Origin: Candidatus Syntrophopropionicum ammoniitolerans
Lineage (GTDB): Bacteria > Bacillota > Desulfotomaculia > Desulfotomaculales > Pelotomaculaceae
Direction: 5' to 3'
Length of the DNA stretch: 64,000 nucleotides
Assembly (NCBI GenBank): GCA_013201395.1
Contig: JABMJD010000001.1
Location: 124,001-188,000, forward strand
Every line of letters starts with the position of its first letter. Position 1 is the first letter of the stretch. Positions 32,444-42,713 of the stretch are shown here, one piece after another. A program made the translations under genes and the position numbers. Below the pieces are notes generated by a model, which was not told the DNA's origin, did not search any database, and was given only the letters and a program-made list of their open reading frames with translations.

Positions 32444-33775
32444 ATGCAGATGACATTACGGGTTGGTATGGTCAGCCTGGGCTGCCCGAAAAATCTCGTT
32501 GACGGGGAAATCATGCTCGGCTTCATCAAGGATGCCGGTTTGATGATCACCAGCCGGGAGCAGGACGCGGATGTACTGATTATTAATACGTGTACATTTA
32601 TTGATCAAGCCAAGGAGGAATCCATAAATACTATTCTGGAACTGGCCCAGCATAAGGTTAAAGGTAACTGCCGCTCCATTATAGTAGCCGGGTGTTTGGC
32701 CCAGCGCTATCCCCAGGAGCTTTTACAGGAAATGCCGGAAATCGATGGTCTTGTCGGTACCGGTTTCATTGGGGCTATTACCGAGGCTATTAATAGAACA
32801 GTGGCCGGTGAACGGGTAGCCCTGGTAGGACCGCCCGGTTATCTGCACCAGGCCGGACAAACCAGGGTTTTGTCCACACCACCCTACACAGCATATCTAA
32901 AAATTGCCGAGGGGTGTGATAATAGGTGCTCTTATTGCATCATACCGGATGTCCGGGGACCTTATAGAAGCAGGGTTCAGGAAGATGTTCTGGAAGAAGC
33001 AAAAAAACTAGCCGGCCAGGGTGTCAAGGAGTTGATCCTTGCTGCACAAGACACCACATTATATGGAAAAGACGTTTACTCCCGGCTCGTTTTACCGTCA
33101 TTGCTGGCTGGGATGGAGCAGATTGAGGGACTGACCTGGATCAGGATCCTTTATGCCTACCCGACCTATTTGACCGATGATTTGATTAAAACAATGGCGG
33201 GTAGTAGGAAGATATGCCGCTACCTTGATCTGCCCCTGCAGCATGCCTCCAACACTGTTTTGAAACGAATGAGCCGGCAGGGAGATCGGGACGGTTACCT
33301 GAGGTTAGTGGAAAAATTGCGTCACCGCATACCGGGGATTACCCTGCGCACCTCATTCATCGTTGGCTATCCCGGGGAAACTGAAGCAGAGTTTCAAGAA
33401 CTACTTGAATTTATGCAACAGGTGAAATTTGATCATGCCGGGGTTTTTATCTATTCCCGGGAAGAGGGTACCAGGGCAGCGGAAATGACTGGCCAGGTGC
33501 CGAAAGATATAAAACAGAAACGGTGGGAAAAGGCCATGAAACTGCAGCAGGGAATCTCTCTGGACAACAACCGCAGCAAGATTGGCAAAACGCTAACAGT
33601 GCTTGTTACCGGTGTGGGGGAGAATAATACCTATGAAGGCCGGGCCGAGGGTGACGCCCCCGGTATTGATGGCCAGGTGTATTTTAAGGCCAACAAAGAT
33701 CTAAAATGCGGCGATTTTGTCAGGGTGTCGATCAAAGGTGCATCATGGTATGATCTCAATGGTGAACTGGTGTAA
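32444..33775 (+). CDS. rimO: ribosomal protein S12 methylthiotransferase
   Basis: VSLGCPKNLVDGEIMLG, radical SAM AEGCDNRCSYCIIPDVRGPYRSR. Confidence 0.96.
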   Translation: MQMTLRVGMVSLGCPKNLVDGEIMLGFIKDAGLMITSREQDADVLIINTCTFIDQAKEESINTILELAQHKVKGNCRSIIVAGCLAQRYPQELLQEMPEIDGLVGTGFIGAITEAINRTVAGERVALVGPPGYLHQAGQTRVLSTPPYTAYLKIAEGCDNRCSYCIIPDVRGPYRSRVQEDVLEEAKKLAGQGVKELILAAQDTTLYGKDVYSRLVLPSLLAGMEQIEGLTWIRILYAYPTYLTDDLIKTMAGSRKICRYLDLPLQHASNTVLKRMSRQGDRDGYLRLVEKLRHRIPGITLRTSFIVGYPGETEAEFQELLEFMQQVKFDHAGVFIYSREEGTRAAEMTGQVPKDIKQKRWEKAMKLQQGISLDNNRSKIGKTLTVLVTGVGENNTYEGRAEGDAPGIDGQVYFKANKDLKCGDFVRVSIKGASWYDLNGELV

Positions 33776-33797
33776 AAATTCAATAGGTAAAACCTCG

Positions 33798-33832
33798 ATC
33801 CGTCCTGCCAAAGGACGGATTTCACTTTAATC
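33798..33832 (+). terminator. rimO terminator
   Basis: ATCCGTCCtgccaaaGGACGGAT + T-rich. Confidence 0.75.
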
Positions 33833-33934
33833 AAATGGCTATTTATCCAGCCATTTACTAGGGAGATCAATTAATACCTGTGCTATAATGGTATGGCCGG
33901 ATTAGATTGCTTTATTTTTAGAAAGGGGATATTC

Positions 33935-34498
33935 ATGCCGTGGAAAGGCCTAAAACTGCATATAATCATTCTTTCCCTGCTAATTGGCATAGGGATTATT
34001 TTCGGCGCCCAGCAGATGCACCGGAAATATTATATAGAAAGGCCCGTCAACAATGTTTTGAGTGCCGACCAGGCTATTGAATCATACCGGCTCGATAATG
34101 AGGGTGGGACACTGCTGATATCTATAAAAATTAAAAGTGATGCCGGCCTAATGGTGCCCTACCAGGAAATAAGAAAAAACCTGGAGCAGGTTATGGGCCG
34201 CAGAAGTTATGTACTGGAGCTAGATGACCAACGTGACGATATACTGGATCAGGTTTGGTACAAAAGCCAATATGCCGTTTATCAGGCCCAGGTTCGGGGC
34301 AGTTTTATAGAAATGGCTGAAATAATCAACCGGGAAGCCTCCATGAACGGCGTGGAAGCTGATATTACTATCGATCAGGAATGCATTTATCTGCGGTTGC
34401 GGCACGAGGATTGTACATTGGATGAGATTATTCCCCGTGGAGCCGGTGGGTATAGCGGGGATAATATGCTTGTTGCCGGAGGTAGCGCCAATGATTAA
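33935..34498 (+). CDS. membrane-anchored protein of unknown function (ATG 33935 preferred over 33893)
   Basis: GAAAGGGG RBS; single N-terminal TM (LHIIILSLLIGIGIIFGA) then ~160 aa soluble domain; stop overlaps next start. Confidence 0.8.
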   Translation: MPWKGLKLHIIILSLLIGIGIIFGAQQMHRKYYIERPVNNVLSADQAIESYRLDNEGGTLLISIKIKSDAGLMVPYQEIRKNLEQVMGRRSYVLELDDQRDDILDQVWYKSQYAVYQAQVRGSFIEMAEIINREASMNGVEADITIDQECIYLRLRHEDCTLDEIIPRGAGGYSGDNMLVAGGSAND

Positions 34499-35969
34499 AG
34501 AAATTAGTATCGGCATCAGCATGGCGGTGATTGTGTCTATGCTGATAATGGGTTATGATGTTACCCCTTTTTTATTTTTGGCGGTTGCAGCGGGGGCGTT
34601 GTATTACTTCGTCAAAATGAAGGGGTTAATTAACGTTAAAAATTTTGAAACCGGCAGTGCAGCCGAAAAACAGATTTTTTCTTTTGATGATATCGGTGGG
34701 CAGCGATCGGCGATTAAGGAGCTCAAGGAGGCCCTTGACTTTATCAAGAACCATGGTGAGATAAAACATTTGGGCATTCGCCCGCTTAAAGGGATTTTAC
34801 TCACCGGCCCGCCGGGGACAGGAAAAACCTTAATGGCTAAAGCAGCCGCCGGTTATACGGATGCTGCCTTTGTGGCCGCATCTGGTTCGGAGTTTATTGA
34901 AATGTATGCCGGTGTAGGGGCCCAAAGGGTGAGAAAGCTTTTTCAGTCTGCACGAGAAATGGCGACCAAGCAGAACAAGGATAATGCCCTGGTATTCATT
35001 GATGAAATCGAGATTTTGGGAGGAAAGCGGGGGAAGGCTACCAGTCACCTGGAATATGATCAAACCTTGAACCAGTTGTTGGTGGAAATGGATGGTCTCA
35101 AGGTTGACGATAAGGTCAGGGTATTATTGGTGGCTGCTACTAACCGTGACGACATGCTGGATGCGGCCCTCCTCAGGCCGGGCCGCTTTGACCGGAGGGT
35201 TAAAGTTGGCTTACCGGATAAGGAAGGCAGATTGGAAATATTGAAGCTGCACACCAGGAATAAACCCCTGGCTAGTGATGTGAATTTGGAAACAATAGCC
35301 AAAGATGCCTTTGGTTTTTCCGGGGCTCATCTAGAAAGCCTGGCTAATGAGGCGGCCATTCTGGCCATGCGGGATGGGGCCGAGGAGATTAGTCAGCGTT
35401 ACTTCAACGAATCAATTGATAAGGTGATGATGGGAGGCAAACTGGACAAAAGACCATCCCAGTCAGAATTGAGACGAGTGGCTGTGCACGAGTCCGGGCA
35501 TGCCTTGCTCAGCGAAATTGTACGCCGGGGATCTGTTTCCACGCTTACCGTTACACCCCGCGGGAACGCCCTTGGCTATATGCGTCAAAGCCCGGATGAC
35601 GATACCTATCTATATACCAAAGAATTTCTAGAGAACCAAATAGCCGTTATGCTGGCCGGTGCCGTTGCCGAAGAGGTGATTTTAGGCAACCGCAGCACAG
35701 GTGCCTCTAATGATTTTGAGCAAGCTGTGCGCACCGCCGATACCATGTTGCAAAGCGGCATGACAGAACTGGGTGTAATTTGTCCGGATATTCTGCCCCA
35801 GGAATTAAAACACAAGACCATCACCGGTCTAGTTAAGGAACAGGAAGAAAGGGTAAGAAAATATATTGTCGGATCCGAAAATATTATTAACCAAACAGTG
35901 GAAATACTATTAGAGGAAGAAAAAATCACCGGGGAGCATTTTCGTGAAATCATGGATAGTCACAATTAA
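34491..35969 (+). CDS. FtsH-like AAA+ zinc metalloprotease, compact N-terminus (ATG 34491)
   Basis: GPPGTGKTLMAKAAAG, SRH RPGRFDRRV, zinc motif HESGH, TGASNDFEQA third ligand region. Confidence 0.92.
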   Translation: MIKEISIGISMAVIVSMLIMGYDVTPFLFLAVAAGALYYFVKMKGLINVKNFETGSAAEKQIFSFDDIGGQRSAIKELKEALDFIKNHGEIKHLGIRPLKGILLTGPPGTGKTLMAKAAAGYTDAAFVAASGSEFIEMYAGVGAQRVRKLFQSAREMATKQNKDNALVFIDEIEILGGKRGKATSHLEYDQTLNQLLVEMDGLKVDDKVRVLLVAATNRDDMLDAALLRPGRFDRRVKVGLPDKEGRLEILKLHTRNKPLASDVNLETIAKDAFGFSGAHLESLANEAAILAMRDGAEEISQRYFNESIDKVMMGGKLDKRPSQSELRRVAVHESGHALLSEIVRRGSVSTLTVTPRGNALGYMRQSPDDDTYLYTKEFLENQIAVMLAGAVAEEVILGNRSTGASNDFEQAVRTADTMLQSGMTELGVICPDILPQELKHKTITGLVKEQEERVRKYIVGSENIINQTVEILLEEEKITGEHFREIMDSHN

Positions 35970-35987
35970 CATGATCAACGCAAAAAC

Positions 35988-36035
35988 AGCCGCGGCAAGG
36001 TACTTTCTAGTTCTTTGCGGCGGCTTAATTATTAT
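35988..36035 (+). terminator. intrinsic terminator
   Basis: AGCCGCgGCAAG...CTTTGCgGCGGCTTAATTATT. Confidence 0.7.
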
Positions 36036-36118
36036 ACACATAAAATAGGGTTGTAAGGTTGTGCTGTTGATAACTTTTGTGTATGATTACTGTTATGCTA
36101 TAATTTAACATTAAGGAC

Positions 36119-37390
36119 GTGGTAAATTTGCAGGCAGAGTTAATATTTACCGGTACCGAGTTATTGCTGGGCCACATTTTGAACACTCATGCCCAATATC
36201 TTGGTCTAGCGCTTGCTAATATAGGAATTGAGGTGGCATTAAATACCACGGTAGGTGACGATCGGCAAGAAATGATTGAGGTTTTACGGCAGGCTTTGGC
36301 TCGCTCTGCCGATTTAATCATTGTTACCGGCGGCCTGGGTCCGACTACTGATGATATCACCATCGAGGTAGTGGCTGAAGCCCTGGGTTTGCCACTGGTT
36401 TTGGATCAGGCATCTCTTAAGACGATAAAAAAAAGATATCAGGATCGGGGTGTGAAAATGCCTGAAAGCAATGCCAAACAGGCATATTTTCCCCGTGGCG
36501 CCCAAATCCTGGCTAATGGCATAGGGACAGCCCCCGGAGCAATTCTAGAATTTAACAACAAAGCTTTAATAATTTTGCCCGGCCCGCCGCGTGAATTAAC
36601 CCCCATGTTTGAAGGTGGTGCCATGGCCTATCTGGCCCAAAAAATAGCGGGTGGTGAAGCAATCAGATATAAGATATTTAAGCTGACAGGCATTTCGGAG
36701 TCTGCCGTGCAGGACCTGCTAAAGGATATAGGGGGACAGGGCAACCCGGGGATAGCTTATCTCGCAAAACCAGGTGAAATTCAGGTGCGTGTTTCCGCAC
36801 GGGGTGCTACAGTTGATCAGGCTGAAAAATTATTGGCGGGTTTTGCCGAAAAGGTCAGGGCCCGGGTAGAAAGATATATTTTTGCCTGTGACGATACCAT
36901 ATTGGAAGAGTTGATCGGAAAACTTTTAGTAAAAAACGGGTTGACCATCGGGGTTGCAGAATCCTGTACCGGTGGGTTGATTGCTGCCGGATTAACTGAA
37001 ACACCTGGCAGTTCGGACTACTTTAAGGGAGGCATAGTTTCCTATAGTAATGAAATGAAAAACCAGCTTCTGGGTGTAGGTGCAGAAATATTAGACAGCC
37101 GGGGAGCAGTAAGTAGGGAAACAGCAGAAGCTATGGCCGTGGGTGTGCGTACTAGTACAGGGGCAGACCTGGGGTTATCCGTCACCGGTATAGCCGGTCC
37201 GGGGGGGGCCACGGAAACAAAACCGAGGGGTTTAGTCTATATGGCGCTGGCGGCAGGTCAGGTCATAATTTGCCAGGAGCATCATTTTTCCGGTATACGC
37301 GCAGCTGTTAGACAAGGTTCTGTTAAGGCCGCACTAAACATGGTTAGACAGTACCTTTTAGAGTATGAAACATCAAGCGGCCAACATTAA
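36119..37390 (+). CDS. cinA: CinA family protein
   Basis: [55 protein letters not shown]. Confidence 0.96.
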   Translation: MVNLQAELIFTGTELLLGHILNTHAQYLGLALANIGIEVALNTTVGDDRQEMIEVLRQALARSADLIIVTGGLGPTTDDITIEVVAEALGLPLVLDQASLKTIKKRYQDRGVKMPESNAKQAYFPRGAQILANGIGTAPGAILEFNNKALIILPGPPRELTPMFEGGAMAYLAQKIAGGEAIRYKIFKLTGISESAVQDLLKDIGGQGNPGIAYLAKPGEIQVRVSARGATVDQAEKLLAGFAEKVRARVERYIFACDDTILEELIGKLLVKNGLTIGVAESCTGGLIAAGLTETPGSSDYFKGGIVSYSNEMKNQLLGVGAEILDSRGAVSRETAEAMAVGVRTSTGADLGLSVTGIAGPGGATETKPRGLVYMALAAGQVIICQEHHFSGIRAAVRQGSVKAALNMVRQYLLEYETSSGQH

Positions 37391-37423
37391 TAATAAACAC
37401 AGTATATAGAGGAGACTGAAAAC

Positions 37424-39016
37424 TTGACTTTAACAAAAAAAATTACTCCATTTGGGGGGCTCGAGGTACACTGGAGAGTAGCGCAAGCCCTCACCGATAT
37501 GGGCTTTGAGGAGCCCACACCGATTCAACAGCAAACAGTACCGCTACTGCAAAAAGGCAGGGATGTGATTGGACAGGCACAAACGGGAACCGGTAAGACA
37601 GCGGCATTTGGGATTCCCATTATAGAAACAGCCAATACCAGGCATGGTGGCGTGCAGGCCTTAATTGTCACACCTACTAGAGAACTGGCTATCCAGGTGG
37701 CAGAGGAAATCTCCCGGATAGGCAAATATCGCCGGGTGCGAACCATACCGATTTATGGTGGCCAATCAATAGACCGCCAAATAAGAAGGCTGAGACAGGG
37801 TGTGCAGGTCGTAATTGGCACTCCCGGCCGCCTCCTGGATCATTTACGCAGAAAAACACTGTCCTTATCTAATATAAAAACAGTAGTGCTTGATGAAGCA
37901 GATGAAATGCTGGATATGGGGTTTATCGATGATATTGAGGCTATTCTTCAAGCCACACCTGAAAAACGCCAGACCCTACTTTTTTCCGCCACTATGCCGG
38001 CGGAAATAAGGCGTTTAGCTGAGAGATATCTGCACAACCCGGAATTTATCACCGTTAGCAAACAAAGCTTGACCCTACCTCAGATTGAACAGGTATATTA
38101 CGAAACAAGGGAAGCCAACAAAATGGAAAGCCTGTGCCGTGTTCTTGATTCAATGACTGTAACACTGGCCATCATTTTTTGCCGTACAAAGCGTGGTGTA
38201 GACAATCTTGTGGCCGGGCTGCAGGCCAGAGGTTACCCAGCCGCTGCTTTACACGGTGATCTAAGCCAATACCAAAGGGATCGTGTTATGCGCCAATTTC
38301 GTACCGGAAGGATCGACTATCTGGTGGCCACAGATGTGGCAGCGCGTGGGCTGGATATAGACAATGTGTCCCATGTAATTAATTATGATGTTCCCCAGGA
38401 CCCGGAATTTTATGTACACAGGATTGGCCGCACAGGACGGGCAGGGAAAAGTGGTGTTGCTGTTACCCTGGTCACCCCGCGTGACTACAGGCAGTTCAGG
38501 CTTATTGAAGAGCTGACCAAGACACGCATCCGGCGCGAAAGACTACCATCCCAGGCAGACATCAATGAACGTCAGAAGGAGGATATTAAAGAAAGACTCT
38601 TTCTCATGCTGGAGGAAGGCAAATTGGCTTACTATCGCAGCATTGTCGATCTGTTTGCTGACCAATATGACCCCATGGATGTGGCGGCTGCGGCATTAAA
38701 ACTATCCCTTGACCTGGATGAGGGCGGGGACGACCCCTTTGTGGAATCTTTTAGCAATACCGGGGCTCGTCCTGGTATGGCCAGGCTTTTCATGACCATC
38801 GGCAGAAAGGATAATATCAGGGCGGTGGACCTGGTAAAGGCGATAGCACAAAAAGCAGGCATTGCAGAAAACAGCATTGGAAATATAAGTATCTATGAAA
38901 GATTTGCCTTTGTTGAAGTAGCAGAAGAATGGGCTCACCGGGTGCTGAACTGTCTACACCACCAGACAATAAGGGGACAGCGTATAAATGTGGAACCGGC
39001 ACGCAGCAGAAAATAA
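37424..39016 (+). CDS. DEAD-box RNA helicase with DbpA-type RNA-binding C-terminus
   Basis: AQTGTGKTAAFGIP, VLDEADEML, SAT, HRIGRTGRAGK; C-terminal FMTIGRKDNIRAVDLVKAI. Confidence 0.95.
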   Translation: MTLTKKITPFGGLEVHWRVAQALTDMGFEEPTPIQQQTVPLLQKGRDVIGQAQTGTGKTAAFGIPIIETANTRHGGVQALIVTPTRELAIQVAEEISRIGKYRRVRTIPIYGGQSIDRQIRRLRQGVQVVIGTPGRLLDHLRRKTLSLSNIKTVVLDEADEMLDMGFIDDIEAILQATPEKRQTLLFSATMPAEIRRLAERYLHNPEFITVSKQSLTLPQIEQVYYETREANKMESLCRVLDSMTVTLAIIFCRTKRGVDNLVAGLQARGYPAAALHGDLSQYQRDRVMRQFRTGRIDYLVATDVAARGLDIDNVSHVINYDVPQDPEFYVHRIGRTGRAGKSGVAVTLVTPRDYRQFRLIEELTKTRIRRERLPSQADINERQKEDIKERLFLMLEEGKLAYYRSIVDLFADQYDPMDVAAAALKLSLDLDEGGDDPFVESFSNTGARPGMARLFMTIGRKDNIRAVDLVKAIAQKAGIAENSIGNISIYERFAFVEVAEEWAHRVLNCLHHQTIRGQRINVEPARSRK

Positions 39017-39077
39017 ACAGAAATGAGCCGAAGCGGAGTTAAATACCGAACAATATACCTATTTCCTAAAATTAACA

Positions 39078-39107
39078 TTGACGACAACCAGAAATAACCA
39101 CTATAAT
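39078..39107 (+). promoter_or_regulatory. recA sigmaA promoter TTGACG-N18-TATAAT
   Basis: Direct reading. Confidence 0.75.
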
Positions 39108-39118
39108 AAGACCAGTGG

Positions 39119-39132
39119 CGAACTGATGTTCT
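39119..39132 (+). promoter_or_regulatory. LexA/SOS box CGAACTGATGTTCT
   Basis: One mismatch from the Gram-positive palindrome CGAAC-N4-GTTCG, just downstream of the recA -10. Confidence 0.8.
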
Positions 39133-39161
39133 AATAAAGTGGAATTGGGGGGGAGAAGTCA

Positions 39162-40199
39162 TTGTCGGAAAAACAAAAGGCTTTGGATTTAGCTATGACG
39201 CAAATAGAGAGACAATTCGGCAAGGGTTCAATTATGAAGCTAGGGGCGGCAGCGGCAAAAATGAATATTGAGGTTATTCCCAGCGGTGCTCTTTCTTTAG
39301 ATATAGCCCTGGGGGTGGGGGGGGTACCACGTGGGCGAGTGATAGAAATATTCGGCCCCGAATCCTCCGGAAAAACTACGGTGGCCCTACACATAGCAGC
39401 TGAGGCTCAAAAGTTGGGCGGTACAGCGGCGTTTATTGATGCCGAACATGCCCTGGACCCATCCTATGCTAAAAATCTAGGTGTAGATATAGAAAATCTC
39501 CTGGTTTCACAACCTGATACAGGTGAGCAGGCCCTGGAAATTGCCGAGGCACTTGTGCGCAGCGGCGCTGTTGATGTGATTGTTGTGGACAGTGTTGCTG
39601 CACTGGTACCCCGGGCAGAAATAGAGGGGGAAATGGGGGACGCTCATGTTGGTTTACAAGCGCGGCTGATGTCACAGGCTCTGCGCAAGCTTACTGCTGT
39701 TATCGGTAGATCGAGAACAACAGTCATTTTTATCAACCAAATCCGTGAAAAGGTAGGGGTGTTTTATGGTTCCCCGGAAACCACTACCGGTGGCCGGGCA
39801 CTAAAGTTCTACTCTACTATCAGGCTGGACATCCGTAGACAAGAAAATATTAAACAGGGGACAGACATCATCGGCAACCGCACCAAGGCAAAAGTGGTCA
39901 AAAATAAGGTTGCTCCACCGTTTAAGGTAGCAGAGTTTGATATCATGTATGGGACGGGCATATCAAAAGAAGGTAGTATTTTGGATATTGCCGTGGAACA
40001 AGAAATCATCAAAAAAAATGGGGCCTGGTATTCATATGGGGAAGACAGAATTGGCCAGGGTAGGGAAAATGCCAAAGGCTATCTGCGGGAATACCCGGAA
40101 AAAACTAATGAAATTGAACAAAAAATTCGCCGGGCCCTGAACATGACCGATGACAAAGAGAATAAAGGGGTCACCGCACCGGCTAAAGAGAGTAAATAA
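39162..40199 (+). CDS. recA: recombinase RecA
   Basis: [48 protein letters not shown]. Confidence 0.98.
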   Translation: MSEKQKALDLAMTQIERQFGKGSIMKLGAAAAKMNIEVIPSGALSLDIALGVGGVPRGRVIEIFGPESSGKTTVALHIAAEAQKLGGTAAFIDAEHALDPSYAKNLGVDIENLLVSQPDTGEQALEIAEALVRSGAVDVIVVDSVAALVPRAEIEGEMGDAHVGLQARLMSQALRKLTAVIGRSRTTVIFINQIREKVGVFYGSPETTTGGRALKFYSTIRLDIRRQENIKQGTDIIGNRTKAKVVKNKVAPPFKVAEFDIMYGTGISKEGSILDIAVEQEIIKKNGAWYSYGEDRIGQGRENAKGYLREYPEKTNEIEQKIRRALNMTDDKENKGVTAPAKESK

Positions 40200-40655
40200 G
40201 TGAAGAGCGAAATGGATCAGGCCAGATTGTACGCCTATAAACTGATGAATTATCGTCCCCGATCCAAATTTGAATTAAGATGGCGCCTGGAAGGCAAAGG
40301 TTACTCTAATGAAGTGGTGGAAAACGTTATTAAAAACCTGGTGCGGCTGGGTTATATTGATGATGAAGGCTTTGCACGATATTGGATTGAGAAAAGAGCG
40401 GGCAAAAGAGGCAGCTATGGACTACGGCAGGAGTTACTGAGCAAGGGTGTCGACAGGGCCATTATCAACAAACATTTGGCGAAATTGTCACCCGAAATAG
40501 AATTGAAAGCCGCCCTGGTTCTGGGGCGGAAAAAGGTAAAGCGTGGCCGGACCTGTCCTGATCATGTTCTGGCCGGTTTTCTACAGCGCAGGGGCTTCTC
40601 TTTTAGTGTGATCAAAAGTGTTGTGCAAACCCTTCTGAGACCCAGTGACGTATGA
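40200..40655 (+). CDS. recX: regulatory protein RecX
   Basis: Immediately follows recA; MNYRPRSKFELRWRLEGKGY, LGYIDDEGFARYWIEKR. Confidence 0.93.
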   Translation: MKSEMDQARLYAYKLMNYRPRSKFELRWRLEGKGYSNEVVENVIKNLVRLGYIDDEGFARYWIEKRAGKRGSYGLRQELLSKGVDRAIINKHLAKLSPEIELKAALVLGRKKVKRGRTCPDHVLAGFLQRRGFSFSVIKSVVQTLLRPSDV

Positions 40656-40666
40656 AACCATCAGCC

Positions 40667-40695
40667 TTGACAGCATTATAAAAACCTTGTAAAAT
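40667..40695 (+). promoter_or_regulatory. sigmaA promoter TTGACA-N17-TAAAAT
   Basis: Near-consensus boxes with optimal spacing, 12 nt after recX. Confidence 0.8.
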
Positions 40696-40700
40696 TAATG

Positions 40701-40905
40701 CTGGGAGAAAATAGAATTGTATACTACTTTGTACGGGTTTTATTATAGATAAAATCCCATATTGCCGGGGGGTAGGGGTTGGGCATTTATTTTTGGCCGA
40801 ACTATTAAGTTGCGCTCATTTAAGCGGGCATTTCTTACCTGTGACTGGACAAGTATATAAGTAGTGACATTGTATTTTCTACCGAGTCTTACTCGGTGTT
40901 TTTTG
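40701..40905 (+). ncRNA. candidate ~200-nt structured RNA (6S-like architecture or rny attenuator leader)
   Basis: Own promoter; ends pair AGAAAATA/TATTTTCT, AAT/ATT, GT/AC, ACTACTT/AAGTAGT, TGTAC/GTATA; internal hairpin GGGTTTTAT..ATAAAA(t)CCC; terminator ACCGAGTcttACTCGGTGTTTTTT. Confidence 0.65.
40881..40905 (+). terminator. intrinsic terminator upstream of rny
   Basis: ACCGAGTcttACTCGGTGTTTTTTG. Confidence 0.85.
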
Positions 40906-40944
40906 TTTTTCAGTTTAATATTTACTAGTAAGGAGGTGAGTTGT

Positions 40945-42483
40945 GTGGATTTAGATACTGTTGTAATTATTATCATAGCCGCTTTGGCCACCTTTGTTTT
41001 GGGGTATTTCCTCAGGAGATATCTGGCGGAAGCAAAGATCATCTCTGCCGAAGCTGAGGCAGAAAAAATAATAGAAGAGGCTGATAAAGGAGCAGAGGCT
41101 AAGAAGAGAGAGGTTCTTCTGGAAGCTAAAGAAGAAGTTTTAAAACTCCGTAATGAGGTAGAAAAGGAGAACAGAGAACGCAGATCAGAACTGCAAAGAC
41201 TTGAGCGTCGTTTGGTGCAAAAAGAGGAAACCCTGGATCGCAAGGTTGACTCTATTGAAAAGAAAGAAGAGAAGCTGAGCAAAAAGGATCTGGAAATTGA
41301 AGCTATCAAGACAAAGCTGGCGGATGTCTATAATCAACAACTGGTGGAATTGGAACGAATATCTGGTTTAACATCTGAGGATGCCAAGCAAATCCTGCTT
41401 GCAGACATTGAAAAAGAGATTCAACATGAAGCAGCCATAATGATCAAGGACACTGAGAATAAAGCCAAGGAAGAGGGAGAAAAACGGGCCCGTAAAATAA
41501 TATCCCTGGCCATTCAAAGATGTGCCGCCGATCACGTGGCTGAGGCCACCGTAGCGGTAATACCGCTACCAAGCGATGAAATGAAAGGCCGTATTATTGG
41601 CCGTGAAGGCAGAAATATTAGGGCTTTTGAGACTCTGACAGGTATAGATTTGATCATTGATGATACACCGGAAGCCGTCATTTTATCCGGCTTTGATCCG
41701 ATTCGCAGGGAAGTAGCCAAAATTGCCCTGGAAAGATTGATAGTTGACGGCAGGATTCACCCGGCTCGTATAGAAGAAATGGTTGAAAAGGCACAAAAGG
41801 ATGTCAATACACAGATCCGTGAGGCTGGCGAACAGGCCACCTTTGAGACCGGTGTACACGGACTCCATAATGAGATCGTTACTCTCCTGGGTCGGCTTAA
41901 GTTTCGTACAAGCTATGGGCAAAATGTTCTGAAACACTCTATTGAGGTAGCACATCTGGCAGGTTTAATGGCTGCTGAATTAGGTGTAGATGTGCAGGTT
42001 GCTAAAAGGGCCGGCCTGCTACATGATCTGGGCAAAGCAGTTGACCATGAAGTAGAAGGTCCTCATGTAGCTATTGGCGTTGATCTGGCCAAAAAATATC
42101 GGGAATCACATGAGGTTATTCATGCTATTGCTGCCCACCATGGTGATGAGGAGCCTAAAACCATTATCGCTGTTCTTGTGCAGGCGGCAGATGCCATATC
42201 TGCAGCCAGGCCCGGGGCACGCAGAGAAACTCTGGAATCATATATTAAACGCTTGACAAAACTTGAGGAAATAGCTAATTCTTTCGAAGGTGTTGAAAAA
42301 TCCTTTGCCATTCAGGCCGGCCGTGAGGTAAGAATCATGGTGAAGCCGGACAAGGTTGATGATTTGACCGCTGTAAGACTGGTACGTGAAGTTGCTAAAA
42401 GAATTGAAAATGAACTGGACTACCCCGGCCAGATAAAAATAGTTATTATCCGGGAAACCAGAGTTGTAGAATATGCCAAATAA
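40945..42483 (+). CDS. rny: ribonuclease Y (GTG 40945 after AGGAGGTGA; track start 40864 would read through the terminator)
   Basis: N-terminal TM, coiled coil, KH ([31 protein letters not shown]), HD domain. Confidence 0.97.
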   Translation: MDLDTVVIIIIAALATFVLGYFLRRYLAEAKIISAEAEAEKIIEEADKGAEAKKREVLLEAKEEVLKLRNEVEKENRERRSELQRLERRLVQKEETLDRKVDSIEKKEEKLSKKDLEIEAIKTKLADVYNQQLVELERISGLTSEDAKQILLADIEKEIQHEAAIMIKDTENKAKEEGEKRARKIISLAIQRCAADHVAEATVAVIPLPSDEMKGRIIGREGRNIRAFETLTGIDLIIDDTPEAVILSGFDPIRREVAKIALERLIVDGRIHPARIEEMVEKAQKDVNTQIREAGEQATFETGVHGLHNEIVTLLGRLKFRTSYGQNVLKHSIEVAHLAGLMAAELGVDVQVAKRAGLLHDLGKAVDHEVEGPHVAIGVDLAKKYRESHEVIHAIAAHHGDEEPKTIIAVLVQAADAISAARPGARRETLESYIKRLTKLEEIANSFEGVEKSFAIQAGREVRIMVKPDKVDDLTAVRLVREVAKRIENELDYPGQIKIVIIRETRVVEYAK

Positions 42484-42667
42484 AGTTAACCTTAAACACT
42501 GACTACTACTTTATGAACAGGGGACATACCGGGTGAGGAGGTACGCAGCTTCCTTGCCAGTATGTCTCCTTATTTGTAATTTATGAAGACAGTGCACCTA
42601 ATACTTTTTTATGGGGTAACATCCCAGCAAGCTAAGTTTTAAAAAAGCAGGAATAACGCTTATAAAA

Positions 42668-42701
42668 CCGAATCACTAATTATTCGGCAGGTTTTTTTAA
42701 G
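42668..42701 (+). terminator. terminator-like hairpin in leader of the 42714 ORF
   Basis: CCGAATcactaattATTCGGcaggTTTTTTT. Confidence 0.6.
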
Positions 42702-42713
42702 GAAGGTGTCAGT

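Noticed and set aside
39047-39060. Possible second SOS box CGAACAATATACCT
   Set aside because: Only the left half-site matches; the right half does not fit GTTCG.
40743-41309. 188-aa minus-strand Ser/Phe-rich ORF
   Set aside because: Antisense shadow of the rny coiled-coil coding region; no credible RBS or family signal.
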